A stretch of DNA of 64,000 nucleotides from JAGDVO01 sp964590075 [NCBI: uncultured Aquificales bacterium] (GTDB lineage: Bacteria > Thermosulfidibacterota > Thermosulfidibacteria > Thermosulfidibacterales), in assembly GCA_964590075.1 (NCBI GenBank), contig CAZPXS010000004.1:1-64000 (forward strand), in the 5' to 3' direction. Under the pieces are notes generated by a model that saw only the letters and a list, made by a program, of their open reading frames with translations, was not told where the DNA came from and did not search any database. Below, piece after piece: positions 38,902 through 47,624 of the stretch. Each line of letters begins with the position of its first letter. Position 1 is the first letter of the stretch. Position numbers and translations under genes: made by a program.

Positions 38902-39474
38902 ATGGAACTCAGGGAAGCGATACTTAAGAGAAGGAGTATAAGGAAGTATAAACCTACACCGGTTCCCAAGGAGGTTATAGAGGAGCTCTTTGAATACGCT
39001 CTTTGGGCTCCGTCCGGTATGAATCGTCAGAACTGGTATTTTGTCGTTGTAACTGGGGAGATGAGGGATAGGATAGTGGAGATATGTAAAAGGGCCTATA
39101 TGGAGTATATCGGTAAAAAGATAGAGAAGGTTTTTGCCCATAAGCCTGATGTTGTGGAGGAAACCAAGAGTTTCTTTGCGACCCTGGGAGGAGCTCCCGT
39201 TGTTATTTTGGCCTATGCTGAGCCTGGCCCGGAGAGCGAGAGAACGGATATACAGAGTGTATCGGCAGCTATTCAGAATCTTTTGCTTCTTGCCTATGAG
39301 AAGGGGCTTGGAACTTGTTGGATGACCGGTCCACTCTCCCATGAGGAGGAATTCAATAGGCTACTGGGTATAGAGGGTAAGAGACTAGTTGCTCTCATAA
39401 CCCTCGGTTATCCCGATGAGGATCCTAAACCACCTAAGAGGAGACCCGGTAAGGTTCAATACATAGGTTTTTAA
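38902..39474 (+). CDS. Nitroreductase-family flavoprotein, second copy
   Basis: 190-residue FMN-binding protein. 'LKRRSIRKYKPTPVP' and 'YALWAPSGMNRQNWYFVVV' mark the N-terminal half, and 'LAYEKGLGTCWMTGPLSHEEE' and 'TLGYPDEDPKPPKRRP' the C-terminal half. I use ATG 38902, with GGGGG eight to ten bases upstream; a TTG two codons earlier is in frame. It is divergent from the GDT1-like gene, and its last 41 bases overlap the convergent rluD. Substrate unknown. Confidence 0.88.
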   Translation: MELREAILKRRSIRKYKPTPVPKEVIEELFEYALWAPSGMNRQNWYFVVVTGEMRDRIVEICKRAYMEYIGKKIEKVFAHKPDVVEETKSFFATLGGAPVVILAYAEPGPESERTDIQSVSAAIQNLLLLAYEKGLGTCWMTGPLSHEEEFNRLLGIEGKRLVALITLGYPDEDPKPPKRRPGKVQYIGF

Positions 39475-40459
39475 TCTCCTCCAGAAAGGCTTTAATATGT
39501 TTTATTAGCTCTTCACTATCCATATAGAGATCGAGTTTAACCATGAGTTCGGTTATATCTGCCGGAGGAGGTGAGAATAGCTCGAGTTTTTTGCCGGTTA
39601 CTGGATGTGTAAAGGCCAGGAAAGAACTATGAAGTGCCTGCCTATCTATTAGTGGGTGTTTTTTCCCGTATACCTCATCACCAATAATGGGTAGGTTTAC
39701 ACTTTTTAGGTGAACCCTTACCTGATGCGTTCTACCGGTTAATATCTTTGCCAGTACCAGGTTGTAAGGTGGATTTCTCTTTATGATTCGGTATATCGTT
39801 AGTGCACTTCTACCATCCTCTCTTACCGTCATTCTCTTTCTGTCGGTTGGATGCCTACCTATAGGTTTATCTATTATTCCGAGTTCCTTATGTGGATTAC
39901 CTATCGTTATGGCAGTATATACCTTTGTAATTTTCCTATCCTTAAACATATCGCTTAGGATTTGGTGGGTTTTCTCATCCTTCACTACTATCATCAGGCC
40001 GCTCGTGTCCTTATCAAGCCTGTGAACTATCCCGGCTCTTACGGTACCACCTAAGGAACTCAATCTTTGAAACTTTGCTATGAGGGCATTTACCAATGTA
40101 TCATCCTTATGGCCACAGGCGGGATGTACAACCAAACCGGCTCTCTTTTCTATCACCGCTATATAGTCATCCTCATAGAGAATCGGTATTTCGAGATCAG
40201 GATTCGGTATAGGTTCTAACTCTTCTTCGTACTCTTCCTCTGTAAGCTCCACTCTTATAACGGAATTCTTTTTAAGTCTTATCCCTGCCTTGGTCGCTAC
40301 TATATCATCGATGAAAACGTGTTTCTCCTCTATGAGTTTTTTAGCTTTGCTCCTTGTTATTGATAGATTTTCCTCTAAAAACAGGTCTAATCTTTTACCT
40401 TGCCAGTTTTCGTCTACCTTTAGAATCTTCCAGGTATCCTTCTTTTGCATTTTGGACAT
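39434..40459 (-). CDS. Pseudouridine synthase, RluA/RluD family
   Basis: 341-residue enzyme with an N-terminal S4 RNA-binding domain (about 15-75, 'LDLFLEENLSITRSKAKKLI') and a catalytic domain with 'GIVHRLDKDTSGLMIV', which contains the catalytic Asp in HRLDKDTSG, and 'LLTGRTHQVRVHL'-like sequence. The S4-RluA architecture is that of RluD, which makes the 23S rRNA pseudouridines 1911/1915/1917. It overlaps amrS by 40 bases and the convergent nitroreductase by 41. Confidence 0.92.
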   Translation of the reverse strand: MSKMQKKDTWKILKVDENWQGKRLDLFLEENLSITRSKAKKLIEEKHVFIDDIVATKAGIRLKKNSVIRVELTEEEYEEELEPIPNPDLEIPILYEDDYIAVIEKRAGLVVHPACGHKDDTLVNALIAKFQRLSSLGGTVRAGIVHRLDKDTSGLMIVVKDEKTHQILSDMFKDRKITKVYTAITIGNPHKELGIIDKPIGRHPTDRKRMTVREDGRSALTIYRIIKRNPPYNLVLAKILTGRTHQVRVHLKSVNLPIIGDEVYGKKHPLIDRQALHSSFLAFTHPVTGKKLELFSPPPADITELMVKLDLYMDSEELIKHIKAFLEEIKNLCIEPYRVSS

Positions 40460-41418
40460 CTACCGTCTGAAAGGTTAACTCTTACGGTATACATATAGTC
40501 TCTTTCTATCAGTAGAGTTTTACAGTCGGGACAGTACGTACTATTCAGTTCTTTACTTGCCACATTTCCAACATAGACGAAGTTGAGTTTGCTATCGGCT
40601 ATCTTTTTAGCCATCATGAGGGTTTCTATGGGGGTGGGTGGTAGATCGGTTAGTTTGTAGTTTGGGAAGAATCTCGTTATGTGTAGGGGTATATCCGGGT
40701 CTATGGTTGCTATAAAATCCGTTAGTTCCTCTATCTCTTCTTTACTATCGTTTAACGTGGGTATTACTAGATTGGTTATCTCTATATGAACCTTTCTCTC
40801 ATAGCTTCTTCTTATCGTGTTTAGGACTGGCTCTAGTTTACCATCGCAGATTTCTCTATAGAAATCCTCCCTTATTGACTTTAGATCTATATTCATGGCG
40901 TCAACGTAATTCAAAAGCTCTTCAAGAGGCTCATCCTCTATCTCTCCGTTTGTTACAAGAACGATGGGGAGGTTATATTTCTTCGCTATTTTTGCCGTAT
41001 CTATCACGTACTCGAACCATATCATCGGTTCTGTATAGGTGAAGCATATCCCTTTGGAGTTATACCTGATTGCAAGTTTAACGAGGCTCTCTGGATCTAC
41101 GTATTCGGTTTTACATCTAACCTGTGAGATACTCCAGTTCTGGCAGTGTTTGCATCTCAGGTTACACCCGCAGGTGGCAAGGGATATTATAAAGCTACCG
41201 GGATAGAAGTGGTAGAGAGGTTTTTTCTCCATCGGATCGAGTGCTATTGAGACTACCTCACCGTAGTAACTAGCATAAAGCGTTCCTTCCCTGTTTTCCC
41301 TTATACCGCATAAACCAGATTTCCCCTCAGCTATCAGACATTCTCTGGGACAGAGTTTACACCTTACCTTCCCGTTCTCTCTAACCCAGTATTTTGCTAC
41401 TGGTTTTTCCCTTATCAT
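40420..41418 (-). CDS. amrS: AmmeMemoRadiSam system radical SAM enzyme
   Basis: 332-residue radical SAM protein with an N-terminal zinc-like cysteine set ([22 protein letters not shown]), the cluster motif [14 protein letters not shown], '[17 protein letters not shown]' and a C-terminal rubredoxin-like pair of CxxC motifs (YCPDCK and RCPKCK). It belongs to the AmrS family that pairs with AMMECR1 (AmrA) and Memo (AmrB). amrA is directly upstream with a four-base overlap; amrB is not in the window. The reaction is unknown. Confidence 0.92.
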   Translation of the reverse strand: MIREKPVAKYWVRENGKVRCKLCPRECLIAEGKSGLCGIRENREGTLYASYYGEVVSIALDPMEKKPLYHFYPGSFIISLATCGCNLRCKHCQNWSISQVRCKTEYVDPESLVKLAIRYNSKGICFTYTEPMIWFEYVIDTAKIAKKYNLPIVLVTNGEIEDEPLEELLNYVDAMNIDLKSIREDFYREICDGKLEPVLNTIRRSYERKVHIEITNLVIPTLNDSKEEIEELTDFIATIDPDIPLHITRFFPNYKLTDLPPTPIETLMMAKKIADSKLNFVYVGNVASKELNSTYCPDCKTLLIERDYMYTVRVNLSDGRCPKCKRRIPGRF

Positions 41419-41933
41419 TTGAACCGTCTTACACGGAACCTATAGACTCTTACAGGTTCACCCGGTCTTATCGCGGCCTTTGCCATAGCTATTGATAGTT
41501 GTTGCTCCACCGTATCGACACCCTCGAGATCGGGCAAGAGCAAACCCCTCTTATACCCTGACTCTACTATAACACCGTACTTCTTTGGATCGAGTTCCTC
41601 TATGCTATTTACAGGTTCTGGCTCATCTAGAACATCCACAGAAATGGTCAACTCATCTAACTCTTCCGGTGTAACTGGAGGGAATCGAGGATCTTCAGTG
41701 GCACTTAAAATAGCGTTTCTTATCACCTCTTCAGCAACACAACTTGTGGTTGGTAGAAATGTTCCGATACATCCCCTGAGTTCCCCATGTTTTTTGAGGG
41801 AAACGAATACACCCTTTCTCTCCTTCATTATAGGATCGCTCTCGATAATCTCCTTTGTTGGCTTAATGATCCTTCCTCTCCTTACATACTCCTCTATGGC
41901 TTTTCTTGCGAGTTCTACGAGTGGATGTGCCAT
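41415..41933 (-). CDS. amrA: AMMECR1-domain protein AmrA
   Basis: 172-residue AMMECR1-family protein with the family motif ELRGCIGTF and '[18 protein letters not shown]', '[11 protein letters not shown]'. Its function is unknown, but it is one of the three proteins of the AmmeMemoRadiSam gene set, probably handling a modification with AmrS. It sits between a polyprenyl synthase (one-base overlap) and amrS (four-base overlap). Confidence 0.92.
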   Translation of the reverse strand: MAHPLVELARKAIEEYVRRGRIIKPTKEIIESDPIMKERKGVFVSLKKHGELRGCIGTFLPTTSCVAEEVIRNAILSATEDPRFPPVTPEELDELTISVDVLDEPEPVNSIEELDPKKYGVIVESGYKRGLLLPDLEGVDTVEQQLSIAMAKAAIRPGEPVRVYRFRVRRFK

Positions 41934-42895
41934 CAGTAATCCCTCTCCGCTAAAAACTCTACAATACTGATAATATCCCTCTTTGATTCTTCGTCAATCT
42001 CAAGTTCACCGAGTATGCTGAGAGCCTTGTTTAGATGTTCTCTAACTATCCTTGTTGTTTCCTCTATGGTACCCTCTTTTTTACAGAGTTCTATGATATC
42101 TTTTATGCTATTTTCCTTAATCTCGTCCTCAAGGATCACTCTTCTAATCAGCTTTTTATACTCCGGATTTTTCTCCTTAAGTAGAAGAATAGGTAGTGTT
42201 ACTTTACCTTCCTTTAGATCGTTACCTATGGGTTTTCCGGTTTTAGCTGGGTCACCTATAAGATCGAGTAGATCATCCTTTATCTGAAAGGCTAGACCTA
42301 TTTCTCTACCAAAGTCGCCGAACCTCTCGGGGTTGTTTTTATTCGATACCATTGCTCCTACCTGACAACTCGCCTCAAACAAAGCTGAAGTCTTGCCGTA
42401 TATTATCCTGTAGTAGTCCTCTATCGTTGTATCTACATCGTAGCTTCTTATTAGCTGGAGGATCTCTCCCTCAGCGAGGGATATGCAGGCTCTCGATACA
42501 ACCCTTAAAGCCTCCTGACTCAGGAAGTTTGTCATTATACTGAAGGACTTTGCGAAGAGGAAATCTCCAACGAGTACGCATATCTGATTGTTCCATATGG
42601 TATTTGCGGTTGGTTTTCCCCTTCTCATTTTTGAATCATCGACTACATCGTCGTGTAGGAGGGTCGCGGTGTGTATATACTCAATCGCACAACCTGCCAG
42701 TATGGCTTCCTGGGGTACTTTGTTATCCCTTTTTGATAATATCATTAGCAACAATGGTCTTATTCTCTTCCCACCGGCGGAGAGGATATAGTTACTGATT
42801 TCCGGTATCTCTCTAATGGTGGAATGAATTTCCGCTTTGAGTAGTTCCTCTAATCTTTTGAGTTCCGAACTATATTTTGCTAAAACTTCTTTCAT
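41933..42895 (-). CDS. Long-chain polyprenyl diphosphate synthase
   Basis: Trans-prenyltransferase making the isoprenoid tail, probably for menaquinone. The first Asp-rich motif is '[18 protein letters not shown]' (DDxxD) and the second is '[13 protein letters not shown]'; '[15 protein letters not shown]' is also typical. I start at ATG 42895 (320 residues), since sequence before it is not conserved and a promoter fits just upstream; an in-frame TTG lies 14 codons earlier. No ribosome site precedes either start. Chain length cannot be fixed from sequence, so no ispB or hepT symbol is given. Confidence 0.9.
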   Translation of the reverse strand: MKEVLAKYSSELKRLEELLKAEIHSTIREIPEISNYILSAGGKRIRPLLLMILSKRDNKVPQEAILAGCAIEYIHTATLLHDDVVDDSKMRRGKPTANTIWNNQICVLVGDFLFAKSFSIMTNFLSQEALRVVSRACISLAEGEILQLIRSYDVDTTIEDYYRIIYGKTSALFEASCQVGAMVSNKNNPERFGDFGREIGLAFQIKDDLLDLIGDPAKTGKPIGNDLKEGKVTLPILLLKEKNPEYKKLIRRVILEDEIKENSIKDIIELCKKEGTIEETTRIVREHLNKALSILGELEIDEESKRDIISIVEFLAERDY

Positions 42896-42908
42896 AACGG
42901 TTCTATTT

Positions 42909-42937
42909 ATATTACTATTTGCTCTAATAGTAAACAA
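42909..42937 (-). promoter_or_regulatory. Predicted promoter of the polyprenyl synthase operon
   Basis: On the minus strand, TTGTTT (42932-42937), a 17-base spacer and TAATAT (42909-42914). The start codon lies 13 bases after the -10 box, so the untranslated leader would be about six bases with no ribosome site. Confidence 0.5.
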
Positions 42938-42955
42938 CTAAGGGGAGAACCATAT

Positions 42956-43684
42956 ATGGAAGCTATCAGGGTAAATAACTTAACGGTCAAAATAGATGGG
43001 AAGATTATAATCGAGGATGTTAGCTTAACCGTGAGGGAAGGTGAGTTCTGGGCAATAGTCGGACCCAATGGGGGAGGGAAGACCACTCTTTTAAAGGCCA
43101 TTATGGGTATTTTAAAGCCGGAGCGTGGTAGTGTTGAAGTATTTGGAGAGAGTCCTGAGGTGGCAGTGAAAAGGGGATGGATTGGTTATTTACCACAGAA
43201 GCCCGATTTTAACATGAACCTTAGGGTAAGGGATATTTTTAGATTGGTAGGAGCGGATGATAGGGATGTAAGTGGTATGGTTGAGGTTATGGGTATTTCG
43301 GATAAGATGGATAGCAGTTTCTTGAACCTTTCTGGTGGTGAGAGGCAGAGGGTTTTGATATCGATGCTCCTACTTAAAAATCCAAGAATTTTACTACTTG
43401 ATGAACCGAATACAGGTATAGACGTTGTTGGACAGGATAACTTTTATAAATTTCTAAGAAACCGCGATAAGAATTGTACTATACTGATGGTTACCCATGA
43501 TATAGGTGTGGTTTCCTACTTTGTCGATGGGATAGCCTGTTTGAATAGGCGCTTAAAGTACAGTGGGGATCCAAGGTTAGCTCTTGACTGTAAACTCCTT
43601 GAAGAACTCTACGGCGAGAGGGTTAGTATCTTTGTACACCATCCGGAGTGTGAGGGATGCCACGTATACCGGAATTCCTTATAA
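42956..43684 (+). CDS. znuC: Zinc/manganese ABC transporter ATP-binding protein
   Basis: 242-residue ABC ATPase with Walker A GPNGGGKTT, signature LSGGERQRV, Walker B ILLLDEPN and the H-loop MVTHD. The last residues carry a dense HHPECEGCH, a possible metal-binding patch. It overlaps the permease gene by 28 bases. The metal-binding lipoprotein ZnuA is not in the window, so zinc versus manganese or iron is not decided. Confidence 0.88.
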   Translation: MEAIRVNNLTVKIDGKIIIEDVSLTVREGEFWAIVGPNGGGKTTLLKAIMGILKPERGSVEVFGESPEVAVKRGWIGYLPQKPDFNMNLRVRDIFRLVGADDRDVSGMVEVMGISDKMDSSFLNLSGGERQRVLISMLLLKNPRILLLDEPNTGIDVVGQDNFYKFLRNRDKNCTILMVTHDIGVVSYFVDGIACLNRRLKYSGDPRLALDCKLLEELYGERVSIFVHHPECEGCHVYRNSL

Positions 43685-44463
43685 TACCACTTTTAACCGT
43701 TTTTATAAGCGCTGTAAGTCTATCCCTGGTGAGTGTGCCCGTTGTTCTTAAGAGATGGAGTTTTTTAGCGGTCGGTATTTCCCACGGAGCTTTTTTTGGT
43801 GTTGCCGTTGGATTGTTACTAGGTTTACCTCCCTTTATTTTTGGTGTTATTTCTGGCTTTTTACTCGTTACTCTAGTTTCCCTTGTAAGTAAGGGAACGA
43901 ATGTTGATGAGGACACGGTTATAGGGTTTCTATTTCCATTTTTCATGGCCCTTGGAGTTATAGCCTTCAGTTTAGGTGGAGTTAGCTATGTTGATGCCTT
44001 TAGTTATCTCTTCGGTGGGATATTCGCCATAGATGAGGGATATCTACTGTGGGCTATAGTTACATTTCTAATAACCCTTGTATTTCTCGTTACAAGCTGG
44101 AGGAACTTATTTCTATGGATAATAAATGAAGAGATGTCTGTTTCCTTTGGGATAAATAGGCTTTTTATTTACACTACACTCTTATTGATAACTACCTTTA
44201 ATATAGTACTTTCCATGAAAACACTTGGTGCTATACTCGTCTCGGCCTTTATGGTTTTACCGGGCTTTTTTGCCGTAACTTTCTTTAACTCTATCTTTAT
44301 GTTCTTTTTGGGATCCCTTTTCTTTACCATATCTGTCTTTACTGTAGGCATATCCATGGCTTTTATCCTTGATTTACCTCCGGGCCCCATAATAACGGTC
44401 ATAGGAGTTTTTGTATTGTTACTTTCTCTTTGGGGTAATAAATTTTTTAGAAGGGGAGGTTAG
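43657..44463 (+). CDS. znuB: Zinc/manganese ABC transporter permease
   Basis: 268-residue integral membrane protein of the ABC-3 family with about eight hydrophobic segments. 'FLAVGISHGAFFGVAVGLLLG' and 'MKTLGAILVSAFMVLPG' are the family's conserved permease motifs, and 'LDLPPGPIITVIG' closes the protein. The start lies inside the znuC end by 28 bases, so the pair is translationally coupled. Confidence 0.9.
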   Translation: MPRIPEFLIIPLLTVFISAVSLSLVSVPVVLKRWSFLAVGISHGAFFGVAVGLLLGLPPFIFGVISGFLLVTLVSLVSKGTNVDEDTVIGFLFPFFMALGVIAFSLGGVSYVDAFSYLFGGIFAIDEGYLLWAIVTFLITLVFLVTSWRNLFLWIINEEMSVSFGINRLFIYTTLLLITTFNIVLSMKTLGAILVSAFMVLPGFFAVTFFNSIFMFFLGSLFFTISVFTVGISMAFILDLPPGPIITVIGVFVLLLSLWGNKFFRRGG

Positions 44464-44464
44464 T

Positions 44465-44833
44465 ATGAGGAAGCTTATATTTTTGGTTTCTGTAATTATG
44501 TCTTTTGTTGTTTCCTGTGCCTATGAGGGTTCCAAGGGCAGGATAGATATAATTAATCCTGTCACGAATTTGTACAACCAGGGTATGGACTACTATAGGA
44601 TGAGAAACTACGATCTCGCTATAAGGAATTTTAAGGATATAGTGGAATACTATCCCGATAATCCCCTTGCCGACAAGGCTCTTATTATGCTTGCCAATTG
44701 TTATGAGGAGATGGGTAATTATAGTGAAGCCCTTTCCTACTATAAGCTATACCTAATTAAGTATCCTAACGGTAAGAATGTGGATTTTGTTAAGGAGAAG
44801 GTAACTAAGTTACAAAAGATGTTAGAAATGTAG
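44465..44833 (+). CDS. Small TPR lipoprotein
   Basis: 122-residue secreted protein with a signal peptide (MRKLIFLVSVIMSF) ending in the lipobox VVSC, so Cys18 would be lipidated. The mature part has about two tetratricopeptide repeats ('GMDYYRMRNYDLAIRNF' and 'YEEMGNYSEALSYYKLY') like BamD or CpoB. ATG 44465 is chosen because the signal peptide begins there and GGGGAGG lies before it. It follows znuB by one base. Role probably in envelope assembly; partner unknown. Confidence 0.85.
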   Translation: MRKLIFLVSVIMSFVVSCAYEGSKGRIDIINPVTNLYNQGMDYYRMRNYDLAIRNFKDIVEYYPDNPLADKALIMLANCYEEMGNYSEALSYYKLYLIKYPNGKNVDFVKEKVTKLQKMLEM

Positions 44834-44853
44834 AGCATTTAGGGAGGTGGGAC

Positions 44854-45150
44854 ATGCCTATAGCAGAGATAATAGTTACCCCTCTTGGTACAGGTTCTCC
44901 CTCTCTTTCGAAGTACGTTGCCAAGGTGGAAAGGATAATAAGAGAATCGGGGCTTAAGTGCCAGTTAACTCCCATGAGTACGATTGTGGAAGGGAATCTG
45001 GATGAGATACTTGATCTCGTGAAGAGAGTCCATAATGCTCTCTTTGAAGAGGGGGTTCTCAGGGTCTCCACCACGGTTAGGATAGACGAGAGGAGGGATA
45101 AACTTCAGACTATGGAGCAGAAGGTAAGGGCTGTGGAGGAGAAGCTATGA
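44854..45150 (+). CDS. MTH1187-family thiamine-binding-like protein
   Basis: 98-residue protein of the MTH1187/YkoF-like superfamily (DUF77), which has a ferredoxin-like fold and forms tetramers. '[18 protein letters not shown]' and '[16 protein letters not shown]' are the family hallmarks. Some members bind thiamine or its analogues; others have no known ligand. GGGAGGTGG precedes the ATG. It overlaps the sirtuin start by four bases. Confidence 0.85.
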   Translation: MPIAEIIVTPLGTGSPSLSKYVAKVERIIRESGLKCQLTPMSTIVEGNLDEILDLVKRVHNALFEEGVLRVSTTVRIDERRDKLQTMEQKVRAVEEKL

Positions 45151-45902
45151 ATGATGAGTTAAATAGGGCAGCCGAGGTTATAGCGAAAAGTAGGTATTTA
45201 GTTGTGCTTACCGGTGCTGGTATATCTGTTGAAAGCGGTATTCCAGCCTTTAGGGGTTCCCAGGGACTGTGGGAAAAGTACGATCCATTTGAGTATGCCC
45301 ATATCTCTTCCTTCTACAGGGATCCGGAAAAGGTATGGAAGATGCTGAGAGAGTTGTATAAGATTTGTCTCAATGCCAAACCGAACCCTGCCCATTACGC
45401 TCTTAGTAGACTTGAAGAGATGGGTATTTTGAAGGCCCTGATAACCCAGAATGTTGACGGGTTACATCAGAGGGCTGGCTCAAAAAATGTAATCGAGTTT
45501 CATGGCTCAGGTGATACTCTCTCCTGTATCGATTGTAGAAGAACCTATAGAATCGAGGAGGTCAATATAGATGATTCACTACCGAGATGTAGCTGTGGGG
45601 GTGTTCTCAAACCTAATATAGTTTTCTTTGGCGAGATGATACCACCTAAGGCGTTAGAGGAAGCGATATACCATACCAAAAGAGCCGATGTCTTTATGGT
45701 GGTTGGTACAAGTGCACAGGTCTATCCAGCTGGGGGATTGCCGGCTATAGCAAAGGAAAATAAAGCGGTTATAATTGAGGTTAATCTGGAGCCTACACCT
45801 TTAACGAGTTCCGTAACCGACATATTCCTTGAGGGTAGAGCAGGTGTGATCCTTCCTTTGATAGTGGATCGCCTTCTGGACCAGAAAAGGGCCTATTTGT
45901 AA
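45147..45902 (+). CDS. cobB: NAD-dependent protein deacylase, sirtuin
   Basis: 251-residue sirtuin. NAD-binding and catalytic motifs: '[16 protein letters not shown]', '[13 protein letters not shown]' and catalytic His in EFHGS. The zinc module has CIDC then CSCGG. '[12 protein letters not shown]' and '[13 protein letters not shown]' follow. It removes acetyl (or other acyl) groups from lysines, for example on acetyl-CoA synthetase. The substrate-specific residues of desuccinylases (Tyr/Arg near position 70) are not obvious to me, so deacetylation is the safer reading. Confidence 0.93.
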   Translation: MNDELNRAAEVIAKSRYLVVLTGAGISVESGIPAFRGSQGLWEKYDPFEYAHISSFYRDPEKVWKMLRELYKICLNAKPNPAHYALSRLEEMGILKALITQNVDGLHQRAGSKNVIEFHGSGDTLSCIDCRRTYRIEEVNIDDSLPRCSCGGVLKPNIVFFGEMIPPKALEEAIYHTKRADVFMVVGTSAQVYPAGGLPAIAKENKAVIIEVNLEPTPLTSSVTDIFLEGRAGVILPLIVDRLLDQKRAYL

Positions 45903-45941
45903 CCTTTACAATATTGGACTAAACTTATTTAAAAATACCAC

Positions 45942-45971
45942 TTGCAAATTTTATGAGAGGGATTATATAAA
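45942..45971 (+). promoter_or_regulatory. Predicted promoter of the hsp20 gene
   Basis: TTGCAA at 45942-45947 and TATATA at 45964-45969 (16-base spacer) or TATAAA at 45966-45971 (18). The rest of the 120-base gap is AT-rich. I see no CIRCE or sigma-32 consensus. Confidence 0.5.
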
Positions 45972-46024
45972 TTAAATGGAAGTTGTAGGTAATTTATTAA
46001 AAACTAAAACAAGGAGGTGTGGCC

Positions 46025-46477
46025 ATGGCTGTGGTAAGGTGGTCACCTTGGAGGGAGATTGAGAGGTTAAGAAGGATAATGGAAGATGCCTTTGATGAAT
46101 TTTTAAGTGAGACTACAACTGGTAAACCAAGAAGGGAGAGGTTTGAGCTTGTACCACCGATGGATGTTTATGATGCTGGTGACAAAATCGTGATTAAGGT
46201 GGAGTTACCTGGTGTTAGGAAGGAGGACGTTGAGGTAACGGTAAAGGGAAGGGATCTTGTGATAAAGGGTGAGAAGAAAAGGGAAGAGGAGCACAGGGAT
46301 GAGAATTATTACTACACCGAGAGAGTTTATGGTAAATTTGTGAGAAGTGTAACTTTACCTGTGGATGTGAAGATAGATGAGATTAAGGCTGTGTTTAAGA
46401 ATGGAGTGCTCGAGATTGAGTTACCCAAGGTAGAAGAGGCTAAGGCAAAGGAGATAAAGATAGAGGTTGCAGAGTAA
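46025..46477 (+). CDS. Small heat-shock protein, Hsp20/alpha-crystallin family
   Basis: 150-residue chaperone. The alpha-crystallin domain (about residues 42-135) begins '[20 protein letters not shown]' (in part) and contains '[17 protein letters not shown]' and GVLEIELPK. The tail [11 protein letters not shown] carries the C-terminal I-x-I motif for oligomer assembly. AAGGAGGT lies seven bases before the ATG at 46025; an in-frame GTG two codons earlier is too close to it. Monocistronic, with its own promoter and terminator. Confidence 0.94.
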   Translation: MAVVRWSPWREIERLRRIMEDAFDEFLSETTTGKPRRERFELVPPMDVYDAGDKIVIKVELPGVRKEDVEVTVKGRDLVIKGEKKREEEHRDENYYYTERVYGKFVRSVTLPVDVKIDEIKAVFKNGVLEIELPKVEEAKAKEIKIEVAE

Positions 46478-46529
46478 AGTAAGGTGTTATGAAGAATCAT
46501 ATTGAAATTTGTTCTAAAGTGTGTATATT

Positions 46530-46566
46530 AAGGGATTGGGAGTTTATTCCCAATCCCTTTTATTTT
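46530..46566 (+). terminator. Rho-independent terminator after hsp20
   Basis: AAGGGATTGGGA pairs with TCCCAATCCCTT (12 bp) around a short TTTAT-like loop, then TTATTTT. It lies about 53 bases after the hsp20 stop and ends just before the diguanylate cyclase ribosome site. Confidence 0.88.
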
Positions 46567-46579
46567 GGAGAAGGTTTAT

Positions 46580-47623
46580 ATGTTAAATAAGATAGGGGGT
46601 ATTAGGTCAAATATCACATTAGTTTTAATTATTTTTTCTGTGATTATGTCTCTTATCCTTTTGTTGGTAATTCTATTAGTCAAAAAAGATTTATCATTGT
46701 TTGAATTTCTATTACTTTTCTTTTTATTTTTCTTTATTTCACTTATTTTTCTTGTTTTTTTATATAGTTATTTCGTGTACTATATAATGTACAGAGTTGA
46801 TTCTATAGGGGAGGCCTTTTACATAATTACTCATAATGGTAAAGTTATTTGGTATAGTAGAAAAGCTTGCGAGATGTTTGGTTTTTGTAAAGAGAATGAG
46901 GAAAGTGTTAATCTGTGTAAGTATTGTCCCTTTGGCTTTTCTTCATTTTACTCATGTAATTTGAGAAGAGAAGCTTTAATAAATAAAGTAGCGAGAGGTT
47001 ATTTTGATCTCGAGAAAAAAGGAAAAATTTATCATTTAATGTTAACTATGGTTCCTATAGATGTTTTAGGAATTGTAATTGGGTTTGTGGTATTTTTAAC
47101 AGATGTAACAGAACTTAGGCTTTTACAGAAAAGGTTGGAAGAGTTGATAAGGAGGGATGCCCTTACTGGGATCTATAATAGGAGGATTCTAGATGATGAG
47201 GTTAAGACTCTTATTGATATAGCTAATAGATACGATAGACCTCTCTCCGTACTTTTATTTGATATAGATAACTTTAAGAGGGTAAATGATCTTTACGGTC
47301 ATGAGGTTGGGAATATTGTCTTGAAGGAGTTGGCAAGAATAGTTCACAAAAGGCTTAGAGCGACGGATATATTCTGCAGATTAGGGGGTGAGGAGTTTTT
47401 AGTTGTTCTACCTGAAACTGATTTAAATAGAGCTATAACTGTAGCGGAGGATATCAGAAGAGCCGTGGAATCATACCAGTATTTCCCTGTTGGAAAGATA
47501 ACTATTAGTGTAGGTGTTACAACATTCTCCCAAGGAGACAATGTAAACACTCTTATTTCTCGTGCCGATAATGCTATGTATAGGGCTAAAAATATGGGTA
47601 AGAACAGAGTTTGTGTTTTATAG
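46580..47623 (+). CDS. Membrane-bound PAS-GGDEF diguanylate cyclase
   Basis: 348 residues: two transmembrane helices (about 11-34 and 40-70), a PAS-like domain (about 75-185) and a GGDEF domain (about 190-348). The active-site loop is GGEEF, and the inhibitory I-site RATD lies the usual five residues before it, so the enzyme should make c-di-GMP with product feedback. The PAS domain carries a cysteine set, CKYCPF then SCNLRR, that could hold a metal or haem-like cofactor. GGAGAAGG precedes the ATG at 46580. The N-terminal third is much more AT-rich than its neighbours. Convergent with aroB' across one base. Confidence 0.9.
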   Translation: MLNKIGGIRSNITLVLIIFSVIMSLILLLVILLVKKDLSLFEFLLLFFLFFFISLIFLVFLYSYFVYYIMYRVDSIGEAFYIITHNGKVIWYSRKACEMFGFCKENEESVNLCKYCPFGFSSFYSCNLRREALINKVARGYFDLEKKGKIYHLMLTMVPIDVLGIVIGFVVFLTDVTELRLLQKRLEELIRRDALTGIYNRRILDDEVKTLIDIANRYDRPLSVLLFDIDNFKRVNDLYGHEVGNIVLKELARIVHKRLRATDIFCRLGGEEFLVVLPETDLNRAITVAEDIRRAVESYQYFPVGKITISVGVTTFSQGDNVNTLISRADNAMYRAKNMGKNRVCVL

Positions 47624-47624
47624 T

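Noticed and set aside
45903-46024. CIRCE or sigma-32 heat-shock element before hsp20
   Set aside because: No inverted TTAGCACTC-type repeat or CCCCAT-type -10 seen; only a sigma-70-like pair.
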